A DNA stretch of 57,942 nucleotides from Treponema sp. (lineage in GTDB: Bacteria > Spirochaetota > Spirochaetia > Treponematales > Treponemataceae). Positions within the stretch are counted from its first letter, which is position 1. Each line of letters opens with the position of its first letter. The DNA lies in assembly GCA_022510845.1 (NCBI GenBank), contig JAFLSR010000013.1:1-57942 (forward strand), in the 5' to 3' direction. Position numbers and translations under genes: made by a program. Positions 1 to 8,516 of this stretch are shown piece by piece. A model generated the notes under the pieces. It saw nothing but the letters and a program-made list of their open reading frames with translations, had not been told where the DNA came from and ran no database searches.

Positions 1-85
1 ATTCCTCTTTCGCCATCGAGCGGCAGTGCCCCAGCTGAAGACGCGCCTCGCGCCAGGGAATTGAGTTGAAATAGTTGTTTGCCAT
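1..85 (-). CDS. ilvC: ketol-acid reductoisomerase, N-terminal fragment
   Basis: Only the first 28 codons are inside the window; the gene runs off the left edge. The translated start MANNYFNSIPWREARLQLG closely follows the N-terminus of the long (class II, E. coli-type) IlvC, which begins [22 protein letters not shown]. The family converts acetolactate to dihydroxy-isovalerate with NADPH in branched-chain amino-acid synthesis. The start is supported by AAGGAG (94-99 on the complement), 8 bases upstream. The call rests on a short match, so nothing can be said about catalytic residues. Confidence 0.75.
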   Translation of the reverse strand, partial: MANNYFNSIPWREARLQLGHCRSMAKEE

Positions 86-121
86 TTTAGATTCTCCTTA
101 AAAAATTTTGACGTTCCTTTA

Positions 122-165
122 TTTTCAATATTTTTAGAAAATTCAATTTCTAAAAATATTGAAAA
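122..165. repeat. perfect 19-bp inverted repeat
   Basis: TTTTCAATATTTTTAGAAA (122-140) is the exact reverse complement of 147-165 with loop ATTCAA. It is AT-rich and symmetrical, so it could be a bidirectional terminator or a repeat remnant. A related AT-rich stem starting TTTTCATATTT lies at 46132-46173. Confidence 0.8.
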
Positions 166-218
166 CGCGATTTTGCAACGAAGCAAAAAATCGCCATGAT
201 ATTTTAGCGGTAATTTTA

Positions 219-326
219 GGCGTTCCCCGCTTGCGCGGGTCGGGCTTTTCGTAGTTCCGCGCTAACCGCGCTTCATTGCCCCGCTCGCAGTGCAACGGCT
301 TGCGCCGCTACTACAATCCCTAACGC
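219..326. repeat. REP-like GC-rich intergenic element
   Basis: Starts GGCGTT and ends AACGC, so the termini are inverted; inside are CCCGC-TTGC-GCGGG and other small hairpins and the phrase GGTCGGGCTTTTCG. The style matches dispersed intergenic repeats I recall from gut spirochaetes and Bacteroidales. Only this one complete copy is in the window, so repeat status is inferred. Confidence 0.4.
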
Positions 327-450
327 TTTTTTCGCCAAATTTTATTATAGAAAAAAAAACGAATTGAGTAAAGAGGGGTGTGCAGAAGGTGCGTTTTTGT
401 GAATCGCACTCTGCCGCCGCGCCCACATTTCCCCCGCCCCTTTCCCTCGG

Positions 451-479
451 TTGCTTTTTTCCGTCAAAGATGTTATCAT
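451..479 (+). promoter_or_regulatory. promoter, leaderless type
   Basis: TTGCTT (451-456), 17-bp spacer, TATCAT (474-479), then 6 bases to the ATG at 486. There is no Shine-Dalgarno sequence. Same geometry as the promoters of alaS, pflA and others here. Confidence 0.55.
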
Positions 480-485
480 ATAAAA

Positions 486-1952
486 ATGCGAAGAATTATT
501 CCTGCGTTTTTTGTGATTGTCGCCATGGGCTTGCTCGTGATTTTTCTTGTGAAAAAAACTTCCGAGTCTGCGCAAAAAATAGGCGAGCAGGATTTGTCTG
601 TTTCCGGCGATTCTCAAATCAAGGGCTTTTCCTCCGCAGAAAATCCATCGGGAACGGAAGGCGGGGCGATTGTTTCCTTTATGCCGCTCGGCGATAACGA
701 AACTCTTTTGGGTTCGAGCGGAATTGATTTGAATGGCGATAATTATGACGATGAGATTCTCGTAGTGCGAAAAAATGGAAGCCCTTTTTTGCATTTGATT
801 GTCGGGCTTTACAATCCAAGCACAATGCTTTACGACCGCATCGCCGAATTGCGCACGGAAATCACGCAACTGCGCTCGCTTTCCTACAACGGAATGGACG
901 TTACCGGCGACCACAGAATCGCGCTGGTTTACCAAGGTCAAACCGATGACGGGCAAACTGTCTTGCAGATGTTTTTTTGCAGACGAGACGGCGTGGTCAA
1001 TATCGGCAGTTTCAAATCCGACGAAACGATTTTCATTCAGCAATATAACCGCAGCGAAACTTACAATCTTTCGCAGTCTTCCGGCAGAAGTTTTCCTGTT
1101 TGGGTTTACGCTTCGGACACCCGAGCGGGCGTGGGCAATTTGAGCCAAGTTCAAACCGAATACGATTGGAATGAAAGCGCGGGACGCTATGTTCAAATTC
1201 AGCAAATTTTCGTAACGGGAAAAAATGTGGCAGCCGCGGAATTGGCGAAAATTCAAGACGGCACTGTGGAAACGTTCGCGAAATATTTGAACGGATTGTG
1301 GTACATGACGGACAGCACCGAAAAGAAAATCCGCTACATTTTCTTTGACTACGATTCGCGCGAAGTGATTTTTTTGGTGGACGACGCCCAAGAAATTTTT
1401 AGTTGGCATAATTCAAATTTGTATCGCAACGGAATTTACATTTCTACCGTAAATGTTTCGGTGGAAAATTTGCGGCGCATGCTCGACATCGGACTCACCG
1501 ACCTCAATGAAATTCGTGTTCGCGTTCATGAAGATGTCCGAATGATGATTTCGGTTGACGCGCTTTGGAACGGCCAATACAAAAAAATGAATATGCGCAG
1601 AAATTTCGATTCTTCGGAAGATGTTCCGCAGGAATTGAATGCGATTCGAGAAAAATTGGAACAAGTTCCGCATTGGATTGCGTCCAACGGAATTTCGGTG
1701 ACATTCAAAAATGGCGGCTACAAAATTGAAGGCGATGGACGCGATGAAGAGGGCGTTTATTTTTTGACGATGATGAATTCCGCTTATGTCATGCAATTTA
1801 ATTCACGCGCGAAAAATCGATATTTTGATGAAACATACACGATTTCTCGCTCGCAGACAAACGACACGCTTTTGTTCCGCCCCGCAAGAATTCTTTCTTC
1901 GGATGTTCACGAAATCCCCGGAAAAATCATCACGCTTTCCGCCGGAGAGTAG
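486..1952 (+). CDS. pallilysin-related adhesin-like exported protein
   Basis: 488 aa. An N-terminal hydrophobic stretch (about residues 5-22, IIPAFFVIVAMGLLVIFL) without lipobox Cys suggests a membrane anchor or uncleaved signal. The rest is a beta-rich extracytoplasmic protein with an acidic calcium-site-like run (DLNGDNYDDE, about residues 80-90) and a C-terminal region with GLWYMTDS (about 275), like the beta-barrel domain of treponemal pallilysin-related proteins. Family members bind host matrix; T. pallidum pallilysin has an HExxH motif, which I do not find here, so protease activity is unlikely. The start at 486 is chosen because the promoter -10 box sits 6 nt upstream and the hydrophobic segment begins there; longer frames upstream lack a start signal. 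A conserved spirochaetal lipoprotein of another family is the alternative. Confidence 0.5.
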   Translation: MRRIIPAFFVIVAMGLLVIFLVKKTSESAQKIGEQDLSVSGDSQIKGFSSAENPSGTEGGAIVSFMPLGDNETLLGSSGIDLNGDNYDDEILVVRKNGSPFLHLIVGLYNPSTMLYDRIAELRTEITQLRSLSYNGMDVTGDHRIALVYQGQTDDGQTVLQMFFCRRDGVVNIGSFKSDETIFIQQYNRSETYNLSQSSGRSFPVWVYASDTRAGVGNLSQVQTEYDWNESAGRYVQIQQIFVTGKNVAAAELAKIQDGTVETFAKYLNGLWYMTDSTEKKIRYIFFDYDSREVIFLVDDAQEIFSWHNSNLYRNGIYISTVNVSVENLRRMLDIGLTDLNEIRVRVHEDVRMMISVDALWNGQYKKMNMRRNFDSSEDVPQELNAIREKLEQVPHWIASNGISVTFKNGGYKIEGDGRDEEGVYFLTMMNSAYVMQFNSRAKNRYFDETYTISRSQTNDTLLFRPARILSSDVHEIPGKIITLSAGE

Positions 1953-2005
1953 AGTGGTTTGCCTTTCTCCAGATAAAGTTCCTTCGCTTGCTGTTAAGAC
2001 GGCAA

Positions 2006-2034
2006 TTGACAATATTCGCGTTTTCAGTTAAACT
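2006..2034 (+). promoter_or_regulatory. alaS promoter, leaderless type
   Basis: Consensus TTGACA (2006-2011), 17-bp spacer, TAAACT (2029-2034), then TGAACT and the ATG at 2041. Transcription is expected to begin at or next to the start codon. No Shine-Dalgarno sequence. Confidence 0.7.
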
Positions 2035-2040
2035 TGAACT

Positions 2041-3867
2041 ATGACCGCTAACGAACTGCGTTCAAAATTCATCGAGTTTTTTAAAAGCAAAAATCATGCT
2101 GAAATCTCCGGCCAGTCGCTCATTCCCGAGAACGACCCGTCCGTGCTGTTCACGACGGCGGGAATGCATCCGCTTGTGCCGTATCTTTTGGGCGAGCCGC
2201 ATCCTGCGGGAACGCGCCTCACCGATTATCAGAAGTGCATCCGAACGGGCGACATCGACGAGGTGGGCGACCCGTCGCACTTGACCTGCTTCGAGATGCT
2301 CGGCAACTGGTCGCTCGGCGACTACTTCAAGAAAGAATCGATTGCGTTTTCTTATGAATTCCTCACAAGCCCCCAATGGCTCGGCCTTGACCCGCGCAAA
2401 CTTTCAGTCACGGTGTTCGAGGGCGACGAATCCGCCCCGCGCGACGATGAGGCGGCATCATACTGGAAAGAGAACGGCATGAGCGAGGACAGAATCGCCT
2501 ATCTTCCCGCGAGCGACAACTGGTGGGCGGCAGGTCCTACAGGACCTTGCGGCCCCGACACCGAAATCTTCTATTGGACTGGCGAGGGTTTGCCTCCGCC
2601 CGGCTCGAACAAAAAGACCGACAGCGCGAACTGGATGGAAATCTGGAACAATGTGTTCATGCAGTTCAACCGCATCGATGAAAAGACGCTCGTGAAACTG
2701 CCCAAGCAGAACGTTGACACGGGCATGGGGCTTGAACGTACCAACTGCATCTTGCAGGGAAAGACGAGCGTCTACCTCACCGAGGTTTTCCAACCTATTA
2801 TCGCGGAAATCGAGCGGCTCGCTTCATACAAGTACGGCAGCGACGCGGAAAAAGACAAGTCCGTGCGCATCATCGCGGACCACGCGCGCGCGGCGGTTTT
2901 CATTCTGGGCGATCAGCGGGGCGTTTCGCCGTCAAACGTGGGCGCGGGCTACGTGCTCCGCCGCCTGATTCGCCGCGCCGTCCGCCACGGGCTGAAGCTC
3001 GGCATCGAGGATGCGTTCCTTGCGCAGGTTGCCGTTCCCGTCATCGAAAATTTCAAGAATGCGTATCCCGAACTTGAGCAGAACCGCGCGAAAATCACGG
3101 ACGAGCTGACGGCGGAGGAAAAGAAATTCCGCGAGACGCTCAAAAACGGCGAGGCGGAATTCCAAAAACTTCTGCCCAATTTAATGAAGAATCCGAAAAA
3201 AGAAATCAGCGGAAAAGTCGCGTTCCGCCTGTACGACACCTTCGGCTATCCGGTGGAGTTGACGCAGGAACTTGCCGCGGAGCACGGCTTCACGGTGGAT
3301 TTGGAGGGCTTCAAGGCGGCGGAGCAGAAGCACCGCGAGGCTTCAAAGTCGCTTGAGGCGGGGTCTGCGAAGGGCGGTCTTGCCGAGCAGAGCGAAGTGA
3401 CCACGAAATACCACACGGCGACGCACCTCTTGCAGCAGGCGCTCGTCAACGTGCTGGGCGACAAGGTGGCGCAAAAAGGAAGCAACATCAACAACGAGCG
3501 CATGAGGTTCGACTTCACGTTCGACCGCCCGATGACCGCGGAGGAAATCGAGCGCGTGGAAAGCATCGTGAACGAGCAGATTCAAAACGACCTGCCCGTT
3601 ACGATGGAAATCATGCCGCTTGAGCAGGCGCAGTCCGAGGGCGCGCGCGCGCTGTTCGCGAACAAGTACGGCGAGAGCGTCAAAGTGTACACAATCGGTC
3701 GCGACCCGAAAAGCGACTGGTTCAGCAAGGAAGTCTGCGGCGGACCGCACGTGCAGCACACGGCTCAAATCGGCGAATTCAAAATCACCAAGGAGCAAAG
3801 CTCGTCCGCGGGCGTGCGCCGCATCCGCGCAGTGATTAGCGGCGGGCTTCCTTTGGAAAAGCAGTGA
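2041..3867 (+). CDS. alaS: alanyl-tRNA synthetase, short spirochaete form
   Basis: 608 aa, against about 875 in most bacteria. The class II catalytic core is complete (starts MTANELRSKFIEFFKSKNHA, with PSVLFTTAGM, GPCGPDTEIFY and VDTGMGLERT), and the editing domain keeps its zinc set: HTATH (about 458-462) and CGGPH (about 565-569). The reading frame then ends, so the DHHA1/C-Ala domain that binds the tRNA elbow is missing. Spirochaete AlaRS proteins (Borrelia, Treponema) are known to be this short, so this is a lineage trait rather than a truncation. Codon use is more GC-rich than in its neighbours, as for a highly expressed gene. First gene of a co-directional series with the foldase, nusB and the TPR lipoprotein. 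Charges tRNA-Ala in the cytoplasm. Confidence 0.97.
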   Translation: MTANELRSKFIEFFKSKNHAEISGQSLIPENDPSVLFTTAGMHPLVPYLLGEPHPAGTRLTDYQKCIRTGDIDEVGDPSHLTCFEMLGNWSLGDYFKKESIAFSYEFLTSPQWLGLDPRKLSVTVFEGDESAPRDDEAASYWKENGMSEDRIAYLPASDNWWAAGPTGPCGPDTEIFYWTGEGLPPPGSNKKTDSANWMEIWNNVFMQFNRIDEKTLVKLPKQNVDTGMGLERTNCILQGKTSVYLTEVFQPIIAEIERLASYKYGSDAEKDKSVRIIADHARAAVFILGDQRGVSPSNVGAGYVLRRLIRRAVRHGLKLGIEDAFLAQVAVPVIENFKNAYPELEQNRAKITDELTAEEKKFRETLKNGEAEFQKLLPNLMKNPKKEISGKVAFRLYDTFGYPVELTQELAAEHGFTVDLEGFKAAEQKHREASKSLEAGSAKGGLAEQSEVTTKYHTATHLLQQALVNVLGDKVAQKGSNINNERMRFDFTFDRPMTAEEIERVESIVNEQIQNDLPVTMEIMPLEQAQSEGARALFANKYGESVKVYTIGRDPKSDWFSKEVCGGPHVQHTAQIGEFKITKEQSSSAGVRRIRAVISGGLPLEKQ

Positions 3868-3918
3868 AAATATGTAACTTAATGCATATATCGTAGTTTT
3901 AATTGAAAGAAGGTGAAT

Positions 3919-5007
3919 ATGAAAAGAATTCTAATTGCAACATTTTTTGCTTTGGTCGGCGTTTTTTGCGCCACATCACAAAACCTTATGCAGCCGCTCG
4001 CCGTCGTAAAATACAATGATTCCGAAACAATCACTGTAAAAGAAGTAAAAGACCTCGTGGACACGCAGGAAAAGGAAGCGGGACGCAAACTCACTCCGCA
4101 AGAGCGTGAACAACTCTACGAAGCCGTGATAAATCAAAAACTCGTCTTGCAGGCCGCCAAAAAAGCGGGCGTTACGGTGCAGGCTACGGAAGTTGACCAA
4201 ATGTTTTTGCAGAACATTTCTCAGCAACTGGGTCTTCAGCGCGTCTATTCCGAAAAGGAACTTGACGACCTTGTTCGCCAGGAGAAAAAAATCCCGTTCG
4301 CGCAATTTGTCAAAGACGAAACTGGAATGACGATTGCCGAAGTCAAAAACAATATGATTCGTCCCGCGCTCGTGGTTCAACGATATATTTTGTCGCAAAA
4401 GCAAAACGAATTGCAGAAAATTGCCGCCACGGACAAAGAAATCCGCGATTATTATGAACTGAACAAGACAAATTTCAATAGACCCGATTCTCTGAAACTT
4501 TTCCTCGTTGCCGCGCCCAAACAGGGTGAGCCGAACGCCAAGTCAAAAATCGAAAGCCTTTTGGCAGATTTGAAAAGCGGCAAAACTTCGGTGGATAAAA
4601 TCCGCTCGGAAAACACAGACCCCCAAAAATCGGGCTATGTGAGCACCAATATTTTCTTGATGAAAACTCCGCAGCACGCGGCTTCTCTCGGAATTTCTGC
4701 CGAACAACTTTTGGCGATGTTCAATGAGCCTTTGAACAAGCCGTCCGATATTCGCGAAAATCCGCAGTCATACCAATTTTATGTGATTTTGGAAAAATAT
4801 CCTGCCAAGTCTTTGGCACTTTCGGATGTGCTTCAACCCGATTCAACGCAAACTGTTTACGAAACGATTCGCGGAGTTTTGACGCAGCAGAAGCAATATC
4901 AGTTTCTTGAAAAAGCCCGGCAGGATTTGCTCAAGTCGCTCAACACGGCGGAAAATGTTCAGCGCAAAAAGACAGGCGATGAGCTTATAAAGTTGCTTTC
5001 TTGGTAG
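3919..5007 (+). CDS. periplasmic SurA/PpiC-like foldase (Tpn39b-like)
   Basis: 362 aa. Signal peptide at residues 1-20 (MKRILIATFFALVGVFC), then a SurA N-terminal-type helical region (KEVKDLVDTQEKEAGRKLTP, INQKLVLQAAKKAGV, about 30-85) and a longer helical/PPIase-like body. The family chaperones outer-membrane proteins in the periplasm; the parvulin domain is not obvious, so isomerase activity is unproven. Order and length match the basic membrane protein Tpn39b next to alaS in T. pallidum (recalled). The start at ATG 3919 is preferred over GTG 3913 because AGAAGG ends 5-6 bases before 3919. The stop is 4 bases before nusB. Confidence 0.7.
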   Translation: MKRILIATFFALVGVFCATSQNLMQPLAVVKYNDSETITVKEVKDLVDTQEKEAGRKLTPQEREQLYEAVINQKLVLQAAKKAGVTVQATEVDQMFLQNISQQLGLQRVYSEKELDDLVRQEKKIPFAQFVKDETGMTIAEVKNNMIRPALVVQRYILSQKQNELQKIAATDKEIRDYYELNKTNFNRPDSLKLFLVAAPKQGEPNAKSKIESLLADLKSGKTSVDKIRSENTDPQKSGYVSTNIFLMKTPQHAASLGISAEQLLAMFNEPLNKPSDIRENPQSYQFYVILEKYPAKSLALSDVLQPDSTQTVYETIRGVLTQQKQYQFLEKARQDLLKSLNTAENVQRKKTGDELIKLLSW

Positions 5008-5011
5008 CGCG

Positions 5012-5419
5012 ATGAACAGGCATGATTCAAGGCTTGCCGCCGTTCAAGGAATGTATTCATGGGATTTGAATGGGCAAAACGATGTTGCCGCCGCGATTTC
5101 GTTTAATTGGCTTGAAAACGCGAGCGACGAGGATTTGGTTTTTGCCCGGCACATTTTGGGCGGCTCGCTTGAAAACATCGAGCAAATCGATTCGCTTGTG
5201 AAATCCCACCTTGCGCCGAATTGGGTTTTTTCGCGCTTGAATAAAGTGGCGCTTGCGATTTTGCGCATAAGCATTTTTTCGATTTTGTATCAAAAGGAAA
5301 TTGAAAGTCCAATCATAATCGATGAGGCTTTGGAAATCGCCAAGTCGCTCGGCGTGGAAGATAATTGCAAATTCATAAACGGCGTTTTGGACAAGATTTC
5401 AAAAGAAACGAGAAAATGA
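5012..5419 (+). CDS. nusB: transcription antitermination factor NusB
   Basis: 135 aa, the normal NusB length, all-helical. Family signatures are present: RLAAVQGMYSWD at the N-terminus (usually R-x-x-A-x-Q-x-L-Y), LNKVALAILRISIFSILY in the middle and the ending IIIDEALEIAKSLGVEDNCK-FINGVLD. NusB binds boxA RNA with NusE in rRNA antitermination. The start is 4 bases after the previous stop, and the stop overlaps the next start in ATGA, so it is translationally coupled on both sides. Confidence 0.95.
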   Translation: MNRHDSRLAAVQGMYSWDLNGQNDVAAAISFNWLENASDEDLVFARHILGGSLENIEQIDSLVKSHLAPNWVFSRLNKVALAILRISIFSILYQKEIESPIIIDEALEIAKSLGVEDNCKFINGVLDKISKETRK

Positions 5420-7278
5420 AAAATCGCGCGAACAAATTTTTTTTTCTCGCTGGCGTGACGGCGTTTTTCATATTTTCGTCTTGCTCTTTTAAAAGCCAGG
5501 CTTCTGCCGTCATTTCAAGCCTGGACGAGGCAGACCGCTGCATCGCGCAAAACAATCCTTCCGACGCTTTGAAAATCTTGAATGCCTTGCAGAAAAAAAT
5601 CATTTCGCCGATGGAAGCGGTTGGAATTTACAGGCGATACAATTTGCTTTCTGAAAAAAAAGCCGGCGAAAAAGTCATACTAAAAAATCTGAAAAAGCAT
5701 CCCAAAAATTTGGAATTGAATGCGATTTACACCGCGATTTTGAAAGAAGCTGGCGAGTATGAAAAGGCCTTCGCCCAATCCGAAATCTTGCGGGGCACGA
5801 AATATTCTTCGCTTTATGCGGAAATGTATTTTCGCAATTTGCTTCTGCAAGACGGCGAACGCGATTTGGATTTTTTTCTTGGCGCGGAATTTCTTCCAAT
5901 TTATCACGGCGCGTGGCAGACTTCGCACGACAACGCATGGCTTCGCAACGAGGCACTTGCTCATTTGGCGCGAGGTGAATTCAGCGTGGCGGCGGCTCTT
6001 GCTCCCGAAACAAAAAAAAGCGGCGCGGACGCATTCTTTTGGGCGACAGTTTTGTATGATGGGCAAAAATATGAATACGCCGCAGAAAGCCTTTTGGAGG
6101 CGGAACGGCTTTTTGCCCGCAATGAAAATTTATTCTATGAAGGAATTCCCGACAGAACGCAAGTGAGCGCGGTGGAAGTGGCTTCACTGCTTTCGGACTG
6201 CTATGTGCGGCTGGGCGAAGACGACATGGCGGAAAGCGTGCGCGATGGTTTGGTTGCGAATCTCATGCTTTCCGAAGAAGAACAGGATTCTTCGGATATG
6301 CTCGCCCGAGTTTATTTGAACAGCGCGCTTTATTTTCAAGAACGTGACAATCTACAGAATACAAAAAAAATCCTTGACTTTGTTGTGGGAAAATGGCCGG
6401 ATTTTTCTCCCGCTCTCATCGCTTACGGAAATTTTGCCTACGAAAGTGCACGGCGAGTTTTGGACGATCCGCTCACGCGTGCCTTGCGTGCCGCGGGCGT
6501 TGTCAGTGCGGATATGAAACGCTTTGACGAACTTCCGCGCATTCCGATTAGTGATGCGCTTGCTCGAATGCACGAATCGCTTGAACGCACTGGCGACAAA
6601 AATCTCCACGTGGCGATTTTGGATTTGGAAGACCGAATTTCTACCAGCGAAGACGAGCGCGCGCGGATTTCGAAAATTTGGCGGCTTTTGGAACAGAACA
6701 CTCTCGCGCCGAATTTGTATCCGCCGGAAATTGTTCAGTACGCGCTTCACATTTTTTTGGAATTTGAAAGATATGATGAAGCGAAAAATATTTTTGTAAA
6801 ATATCTCCATGCGCGTTTTGGCTTTGACGAAACGAAGCCTTTTGAGCGCGAACTTTTGGAAAACATTCCAAAAATGGATTTGTGGGAAATCGAATACGCC
6901 GCATTTTTTGCGGCTTCCCAAAATGATTCGTTTTTGGCAAAAAAACTTTATGAACGCGCGGTCTTTGGAGAGAAGGGGACTTCGGGAAATTCGTTTGATG
7001 GATTTGAAATTCCTCCTGAATGCGACATTCAAAGCGCGACGAATTTGGCGATGATTTATTCAAGCACGGGCAACAAAGAAAGCGCGCTGAAATTGTATGG
7101 AGCCGCCGCGAGCCGCGCCACGGACAGTTATTTAAAATCCGAAATTATGTACAGGCTGGGATGCACTTACAATAAACTGGGGCAAAAAAACGATGCGCGG
7201 CGTTCGTTGGAATATGCGCTTTACCTCAATCCAAGTAACGGCAATGCGCGGCTTTTGCTTGGCGAGTTGAAATCGTAG
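5416..7278 (+). CDS. TPR-repeat lipoprotein
   Basis: 620 aa. Lipoprotein signal MKNRANKFFFLAGVTAFFIF ending in FSSC, Cys at about residue 23. The mature part is helical repeats; the last is a clear TPR (YRLGCTYNKLGQKNDARRSL, then YALYLNPSNGNARLLLGE). TPR lipoproteins of spirochaetes scaffold envelope complexes in the periplasm, but no specific role can be assigned. Start ATG 5416 overlaps the nusB stop (ATGA). Last gene of the alaS series; a 24-bp palindrome repeat follows 27 bases after the stop. Confidence 0.8.
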   Translation: MKNRANKFFFLAGVTAFFIFSSCSFKSQASAVISSLDEADRCIAQNNPSDALKILNALQKKIISPMEAVGIYRRYNLLSEKKAGEKVILKNLKKHPKNLELNAIYTAILKEAGEYEKAFAQSEILRGTKYSSLYAEMYFRNLLLQDGERDLDFFLGAEFLPIYHGAWQTSHDNAWLRNEALAHLARGEFSVAAALAPETKKSGADAFFWATVLYDGQKYEYAAESLLEAERLFARNENLFYEGIPDRTQVSAVEVASLLSDCYVRLGEDDMAESVRDGLVANLMLSEEEQDSSDMLARVYLNSALYFQERDNLQNTKKILDFVVGKWPDFSPALIAYGNFAYESARRVLDDPLTRALRAAGVVSADMKRFDELPRIPISDALARMHESLERTGDKNLHVAILDLEDRISTSEDERARISKIWRLLEQNTLAPNLYPPEIVQYALHIFLEFERYDEAKNIFVKYLHARFGFDETKPFERELLENIPKMDLWEIEYAAFFAASQNDSFLAKKLYERAVFGEKGTSGNSFDGFEIPPECDIQSATNLAMIYSSTGNKESALKLYGAAASRATDSYLKSEIMYRLGCTYNKLGQKNDARRSLEYALYLNPSNGNARLLLGELKS

Positions 7279-7304
7279 CGTTCAAAGTTGAGGCACAAAT
7301 TAGT

Positions 7305-7328
7305 ATACCCTATACTGGTATGGGGTAT
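7305..7328. repeat. palindrome repeat, copy 1
   Basis: ATACCCTATAC-TG-GTATGGGGTAT; 11-bp arms with one mismatch around a 2-bp centre. Lies between the TPR lipoprotein and pflA, 108 bases before the pflA -35 box. Confidence 0.9.
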
Positions 7329-7435
7329 GCGCTTTTCACCATAAAAATCACATTTTGGCAAATGGGAATTTTCTCACGCTTTTTTGTAATTAGCATACAT
7401 CAAGAAAATGTTCCGCATAATGCCGTGCCTTGCAT

Positions 7436-7464
7436 TTGCCATTTTTCAAAATTTGTGCTAACAT
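7436..7464 (+). promoter_or_regulatory. pflA promoter, leaderless type
   Basis: TTGCCA (7436-7441), 17-bp spacer, TAACAT (7459-7464), 6 bases, ATG 7471. No Shine-Dalgarno sequence. Confidence 0.6.
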
Positions 7465-7470
7465 AAAAAT

Positions 7471-8217
7471 ATGGACGGATACATCAACAAAATCGAATCG
7501 TTTGGCGCGGTGGATGGACCCGGAATGCGCTACATAATTTTTTTTGCGGGCTGCCCTTTGCGCTGCAAATTTTGTCACAACCCCGACACTTGGAAAATGG
7601 AAGGCGGCGAGCGGCGTTCTGCGAAAAGCCTTTTGGACGAGGCCGAAACTTGCCGCGCGTATTGGGGGAAAAAAGGCGGAATTACTGTAAGCGGTGGCGA
7701 GCCTTTGGCGCAGATTGATTTTCTTCTCGAACTTTTTTCACTTGCAAAAGAACGCGACATCAACACCTGCATCGATACTTCCGGCGCACCGTTTACGAAG
7801 CAAGGCGAGTGGTTTGAAAAATTCAAAAAATTGATGGAAGTTACGGACATCCTTTTGGTAGACATCAAGCACATCGATTCCGCCGAACATCTCGCCCTCA
7901 CTGGCCGCGGCAATGAGAATATAATCGAAATGTTTCGTTTTCTTGACGAAATCAAAAAGCCGATTTGGATTCGCCATGTTTTGATTCCGGGCATCACCGA
8001 CAACGACGAGTATTTGCAAAGAACTCGCGATTTCATTCGAACGCTTTCCAATGTCGAGCGCGTGGAAATCCTGCCGTACCACACTTTGGGAATTGTAAAA
8101 TATAATGAAATGGGAATTCCCTATCCGCTTGGAGAAACGCCGATGCCCAGCGCGGAACGAATTGAAAATGCCCGCCGAATTTTGGAATGCGAAAAATACA
8201 CGAAATGGCAAGAATGA
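7471..8217 (+). CDS. pflA: pyruvate formate-lyase activating enzyme
   Basis: 248 aa, the family length. Radical SAM enzyme: CPLRCKFC (CxxxCxxC, about residues 29-36) binds the 4Fe-4S cluster and S-adenosylmethionine, and the start MDGYINKIESFGAVDGPGMR and ITVSGGEPLAQ are typical of PflA. It makes the glycyl radical on pyruvate formate-lyase, the key step of anaerobic mixed-acid fermentation. The pfl gene itself is not adjacent. It sits alone with its own promoter upstream and a terminator hairpin downstream. Confidence 0.95.
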   Translation: MDGYINKIESFGAVDGPGMRYIIFFAGCPLRCKFCHNPDTWKMEGGERRSAKSLLDEAETCRAYWGKKGGITVSGGEPLAQIDFLLELFSLAKERDINTCIDTSGAPFTKQGEWFEKFKKLMEVTDILLVDIKHIDSAEHLALTGRGNENIIEMFRFLDEIKKPIWIRHVLIPGITDNDEYLQRTRDFIRTLSNVERVEILPYHTLGIVKYNEMGIPYPLGETPMPSAERIENARRILECEKYTKWQE

Positions 8218-8306
8218 ATTTACCCCTCCCAACTTTTTTTATTCCGACTCTGCGTGAAAATCTTGCATTCTGATTTTTTTTGGCGTGCAGCACAACAAGT
8301 TGCAAT

Positions 8307-8340
8307 ACCACGAATTTTCGCTTCGTGGTTTTATTTTTTA
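8307..8340 (+). terminator. rho-independent terminator after pflA
   Basis: ACCACGAA (8307-8314) pairs with TTCGTGGT (8322-8329), 7-nt loop, followed by a T-rich tract. It lies 89 bases after the pflA stop. Confidence 0.65.
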
Positions 8341-8380
8341 CAGTGCATAAAAACGACAAAAATAGCAGATTTTAAATATT
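8341..8380 (-). repeat. TGCTATTTTTGTCGTTTT repeat, copy 1
   Basis: The complement reads TGCTATTTTTGTCGTTTT flanked by TTTAAA and GCACTG. The same phrase occurs on the plus strand at 34151-34196 and 47756-47803. Confidence 0.75.
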
Positions 8381-8421
8381 CCGAAAAATTCAGCATTACG
8401 CGATTTCATATTGAAAATCAT

Positions 8422-8445
8422 ATACCCCATACCTGTATTGGGTAT
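8422..8445. repeat. palindrome repeat, copy 2
   Basis: ATACCCCATAC-CT-GTATTGGGTAT; 11-bp arms, one mismatch. Lies between the convergent pflA and CNNM genes. Confidence 0.9.
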
Positions 8446-8516
8446 ATGATTTGTTTGGAATTTTTGCTTTAGAAGAAACTTGCTGGCAAAATGCTGTTTT
8501 GTACTTCGGGCAAAAT

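Larger units (their letters stand above)
86..485. other. intergenic region with inverted repeats
   Basis: No convincing gene. It holds a perfect 19-bp stem (122-140 with 147-165, 6-nt loop), a second stem GCGATTTTGC/GCAAAAAATCGC (167-176 with 183-194), a mosaic GC-rich repeat-like element (219-326), and the promoter of the next gene. The reading frames open across 345-1409 on the other strand are shadows of the plus-strand gene. Confidence 0.7.

Noticed and set aside
345..1409. 354-aa frame on the minus strand opposite the pallilysin-like gene
   Set aside because: Shadow of the plus-strand gene, which has a promoter and a plausible N-terminal membrane segment.
3913..3918. GTG 3913 as the foldase start
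   Set aside because: It overlaps the Shine-Dalgarno sequence AGAAGG, while ATG 3919 is correctly spaced.
7305..7328. Palindrome repeats as rho-independent terminators
   Set aside because: No T-tract follows on either strand and copies also lie between co-directional genes such as rfbB and rfbC.
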